Below the pieces are notes generated by a model. It did no database searches and had not been told where the DNA came from. It saw nothing but the letters and a program-made list of their open reading frames with translations. A stretch of DNA of 64,000 bases from Frigidibacter albus. GTDB taxonomy: Bacteria; Pseudomonadota; Alphaproteobacteria; Rhodobacterales; Rhodobacteraceae. The position numbers and the translations under genes are program-made. Positions 62,740 to 64,000 of this stretch are shown one piece after another. Position 1 is the stretch's first letter. Each line of letters starts with the position of its first letter. The DNA is taken from assembly GCF_009908165.1 (NCBI RefSeq), contig NZ_JAAAUC010000008.1, forward strand, positions 62,001 to 126,000, written 5' to 3'.

Positions 62740-63624
62740 ATGCCCGATCCGTTGTTCATCATCGCGCCGCCCCGGTCCTTCACCTCGGTGATCGGCGGCA
62801 TGATCGGGCAGCATCCCCAGGCCTATGGCCTGCCCGAGGTGAACCTTGCGCTTGGCGATACCCTGGGGGAGACCTGGACCGCGCTGGCGCCTTCGCTGAA
62901 CATGGGCACGTCGGGGCTGCTGCGGCTGCTGGCCGAACTGCATGAGGGCGCGCAAAGCGAAGACGCGGCGATTCGCGCCCGGCACTGGATCCAGCGGCGG
63001 TTTCACTGGCCCACCGCCAAGGTCTTCGCCCATATCCAGGAGGCGGTCGGCGACAAGGTGCTGGTGGACAAGAGCCCGCGCAGCACCATGCGGATCGACA
63101 GCCTGCGCCGCCTGCACAGGATCTTTCCCGCCGCCAGCTTCCTGCATCTGACGCGGCACCCGCGCAGCACCGGAAAATCGACGCTGGAGCTGATGAAGGC
63201 CTATAGCGGCGGCGGCGCCCAGAGGATCGAGTTCGATCCCGAACAACTCTGGCTGCGCTCGCAAAACCATATCCTCGAACTCTCGCGCGATCTGGCGCTC
63301 GGCCAGTACATGCGGATCAAGGGCGAGATGCTGCTGGCCGATCCGATGCTCTATCTGCCGCAGGTCTGCGACTGGCTGGGCCTGTCCTCGGACGCGGCCA
63401 GCATCGAGGCGATGCTGCACCCCGAGACCTCGGCCTTCGCCAGTGTCGGACCGCCCTCGGCGCCCTTCGGCAATGACCCGAATTTCCTCAACAGCCCGGC
63501 GCTGGACATGGCGCGGCTGGCGCGGATCACCGAACCCTCGCTGCAGGGCGATGTGGACTGGCGCCCGGGCGAGGCGTTCAGCAAACCCGTGCTGCGGCTG
63601 GCGCGGCAATTTGGATACGGATAA
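62740..63624 (+). CDS. Sulfotransferase family protein
   Basis: A 294-residue protein with the PAPS-binding signatures of bacterial sulfotransferases: 5'-phosphosulfate loop IIAPPRSFTSVIGGMI (residues 7-22) and 3'-phosphate motif LHLTRHPRSTGKS (about 134-146). It transfers sulfate from PAPS to an alcohol or amine of an unknown acceptor. The neighbouring degenerate copy at 60437 shares its layout. Its start lacks a strong ribosome site. The next gene, propeller-like, begins five bases after its stop, so the two are co-transcribed. Confidence 0.9.
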   Translation: MPDPLFIIAPPRSFTSVIGGMIGQHPQAYGLPEVNLALGDTLGETWTALAPSLNMGTSGLLRLLAELHEGAQSEDAAIRARHWIQRRFHWPTAKVFAHIQEAVGDKVLVDKSPRSTMRIDSLRRLHRIFPAASFLHLTRHPRSTGKSTLELMKAYSGGGAQRIEFDPEQLWLRSQNHILELSRDLALGQYMRIKGEMLLADPMLYLPQVCDWLGLSSDAASIEAMLHPETSAFASVGPPSAPFGNDPNFLNSPALDMARLARITEPSLQGDVDWRPGEAFSKPVLRLARQFGYG

Positions 63625-63628
63625 TCGC

Positions 63629-64000
63629 ATGAGCATTCTCGACGCGGGCCAATTCGTGCCCGTCGCCACCGGCGGCCTCGGCCACCCCGGCAGCACGCTG
63701 GCCCATTCGATGGTCTGGTTCCGGGACGCGCTCTATCTGGGCGCCAGCGCCCCTGCTGCGCGCGGCCCCGAGGATCTGGGCCGCATCCACCGGCTTGACC
63801 CCGCCACCGGCGCCTGGGACGAGGTGTTCGCGGCGCCGGTGCAGGCGCTGGACGAAGACGCACAGGCCCGCGCCGTCTGGCTTGGCGGCGGCGGCATTCT
63901 GCGCCAGCGCCAGCCGGCCGAGGCGATGGGCCGCGCATTCGGCATCTGCGCGATGACGGTGTTCCAGGGCGCCAGCGACGCCGCGCACTGCCTCTATGCC
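63629..64000 (+). CDS. Propeller-like protein, 3' end cut by window edge
   Basis: The frame starts with ATG at 63629 and stays open to the window end (124 codons). The segment LAHSMVWFRDALYLGASAP and the Asp/Trp turn LDPATGAWDEVF match the start of the 508-residue propeller-like protein at 54010, though the two have diverged. No signal peptide is present. It follows the sulfotransferase by five bases. Confidence 0.82.
   Translation, partial: MSILDAGQFVPVATGGLGHPGSTLAHSMVWFRDALYLGASAPAARGPEDLGRIHRLDPATGAWDEVFAAPVQALDEDAQARAVWLGGGGILRQRQPAEAMGRAFGICAMTVFQGASDAAHCLYA

Overview
The window is a 64-kb stretch of a high-GC alphaproteobacterial chromosome, most probably from the family Rhodobacteraceae/Paracoccaceae. 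The reasons are the codon and base composition, gene sets typical of that family (folB-folP-glmM; glyQ, a small membrane protein, glyS and a PEP-utilising dikinase-like gene; a urease block with a HupE/UreJ gene), a SAM-II riboswitch before metZ, and a dispersed intergenic repeat with an ATATTT core. No rRNA, tRNA, CRISPR array, insertion sequence or prophage gene was recognised. Nearly all of the window is ordinary chromosomal coding sequence.

Positions 1-13,000: two tandem Lrp/AsnC regulators, the second divergent from ilvC; an OpgC-like membrane acyltransferase; a folB-folP-glmM run for folate and amino-sugar synthesis; a SleB-type cell-wall hydrolase; a divergent pyruvate phosphate dikinase-like protein; glyS. 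Positions 13,000-24,900: a small membrane protein and glyQ, a periplasmic SPOR/peptidoglycan-binding protein with a dead trypsin-like domain, two tandem TrkH channels, folE2, an acetyltransferase, metZ under a SAM-II riboswitch, an alpha/beta hydrolase and a glutathione transferase. Positions 24,900-35,900: a phnDCE-type transporter, a YciB septation protein, a DMT transporter, an MgtC-family protein, ftsY, xseA, purD and purU, with a structured 490-base gap before xseA. Positions 36,000-39,400: a phasin-like protein and a urease block (ureD, ureA, hupE/ureJ, ureB and a LprI-like gene) that lacks ureC, ureE, ureF and ureG here. Positions 39,500-47,200: pyrC, pyrE, dnaB, alr, mlaE, mlaF, a coiled-coil membrane protein and a PqiA-like protein.

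Positions 47,300-64,000 are the accessory-looking part. First comes a 1069-residue fusion of a PqqD-like domain, a Gly-rich linker, an M50-like membrane domain without its zinc motif, and a HlyD adaptor. Next is a secreted HExxH metallopeptidase. Then a long leftward, apparently co-transcribed run reads phosphodiesterase, alpha/beta hydrolase, SDR, SDR, propeller-like protein, polyhydroxybutyrate-depolymerase-like hydrolase, SAM methyltransferase and acyl carrier protein. Beside it lie a small protein, a degenerate and an intact sulfotransferase, a second depolymerase-like esterase and a second propeller-like protein that runs off the window. The combination of carrier protein, methyl-, sulfo- and phospho-transfer chemistry, reductases and hydrolases, with several activities in pairs, looks like an uncharacterised biosynthetic or surface-modification locus. 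This is the best candidate for a new system; its product cannot be told from sequence alone.
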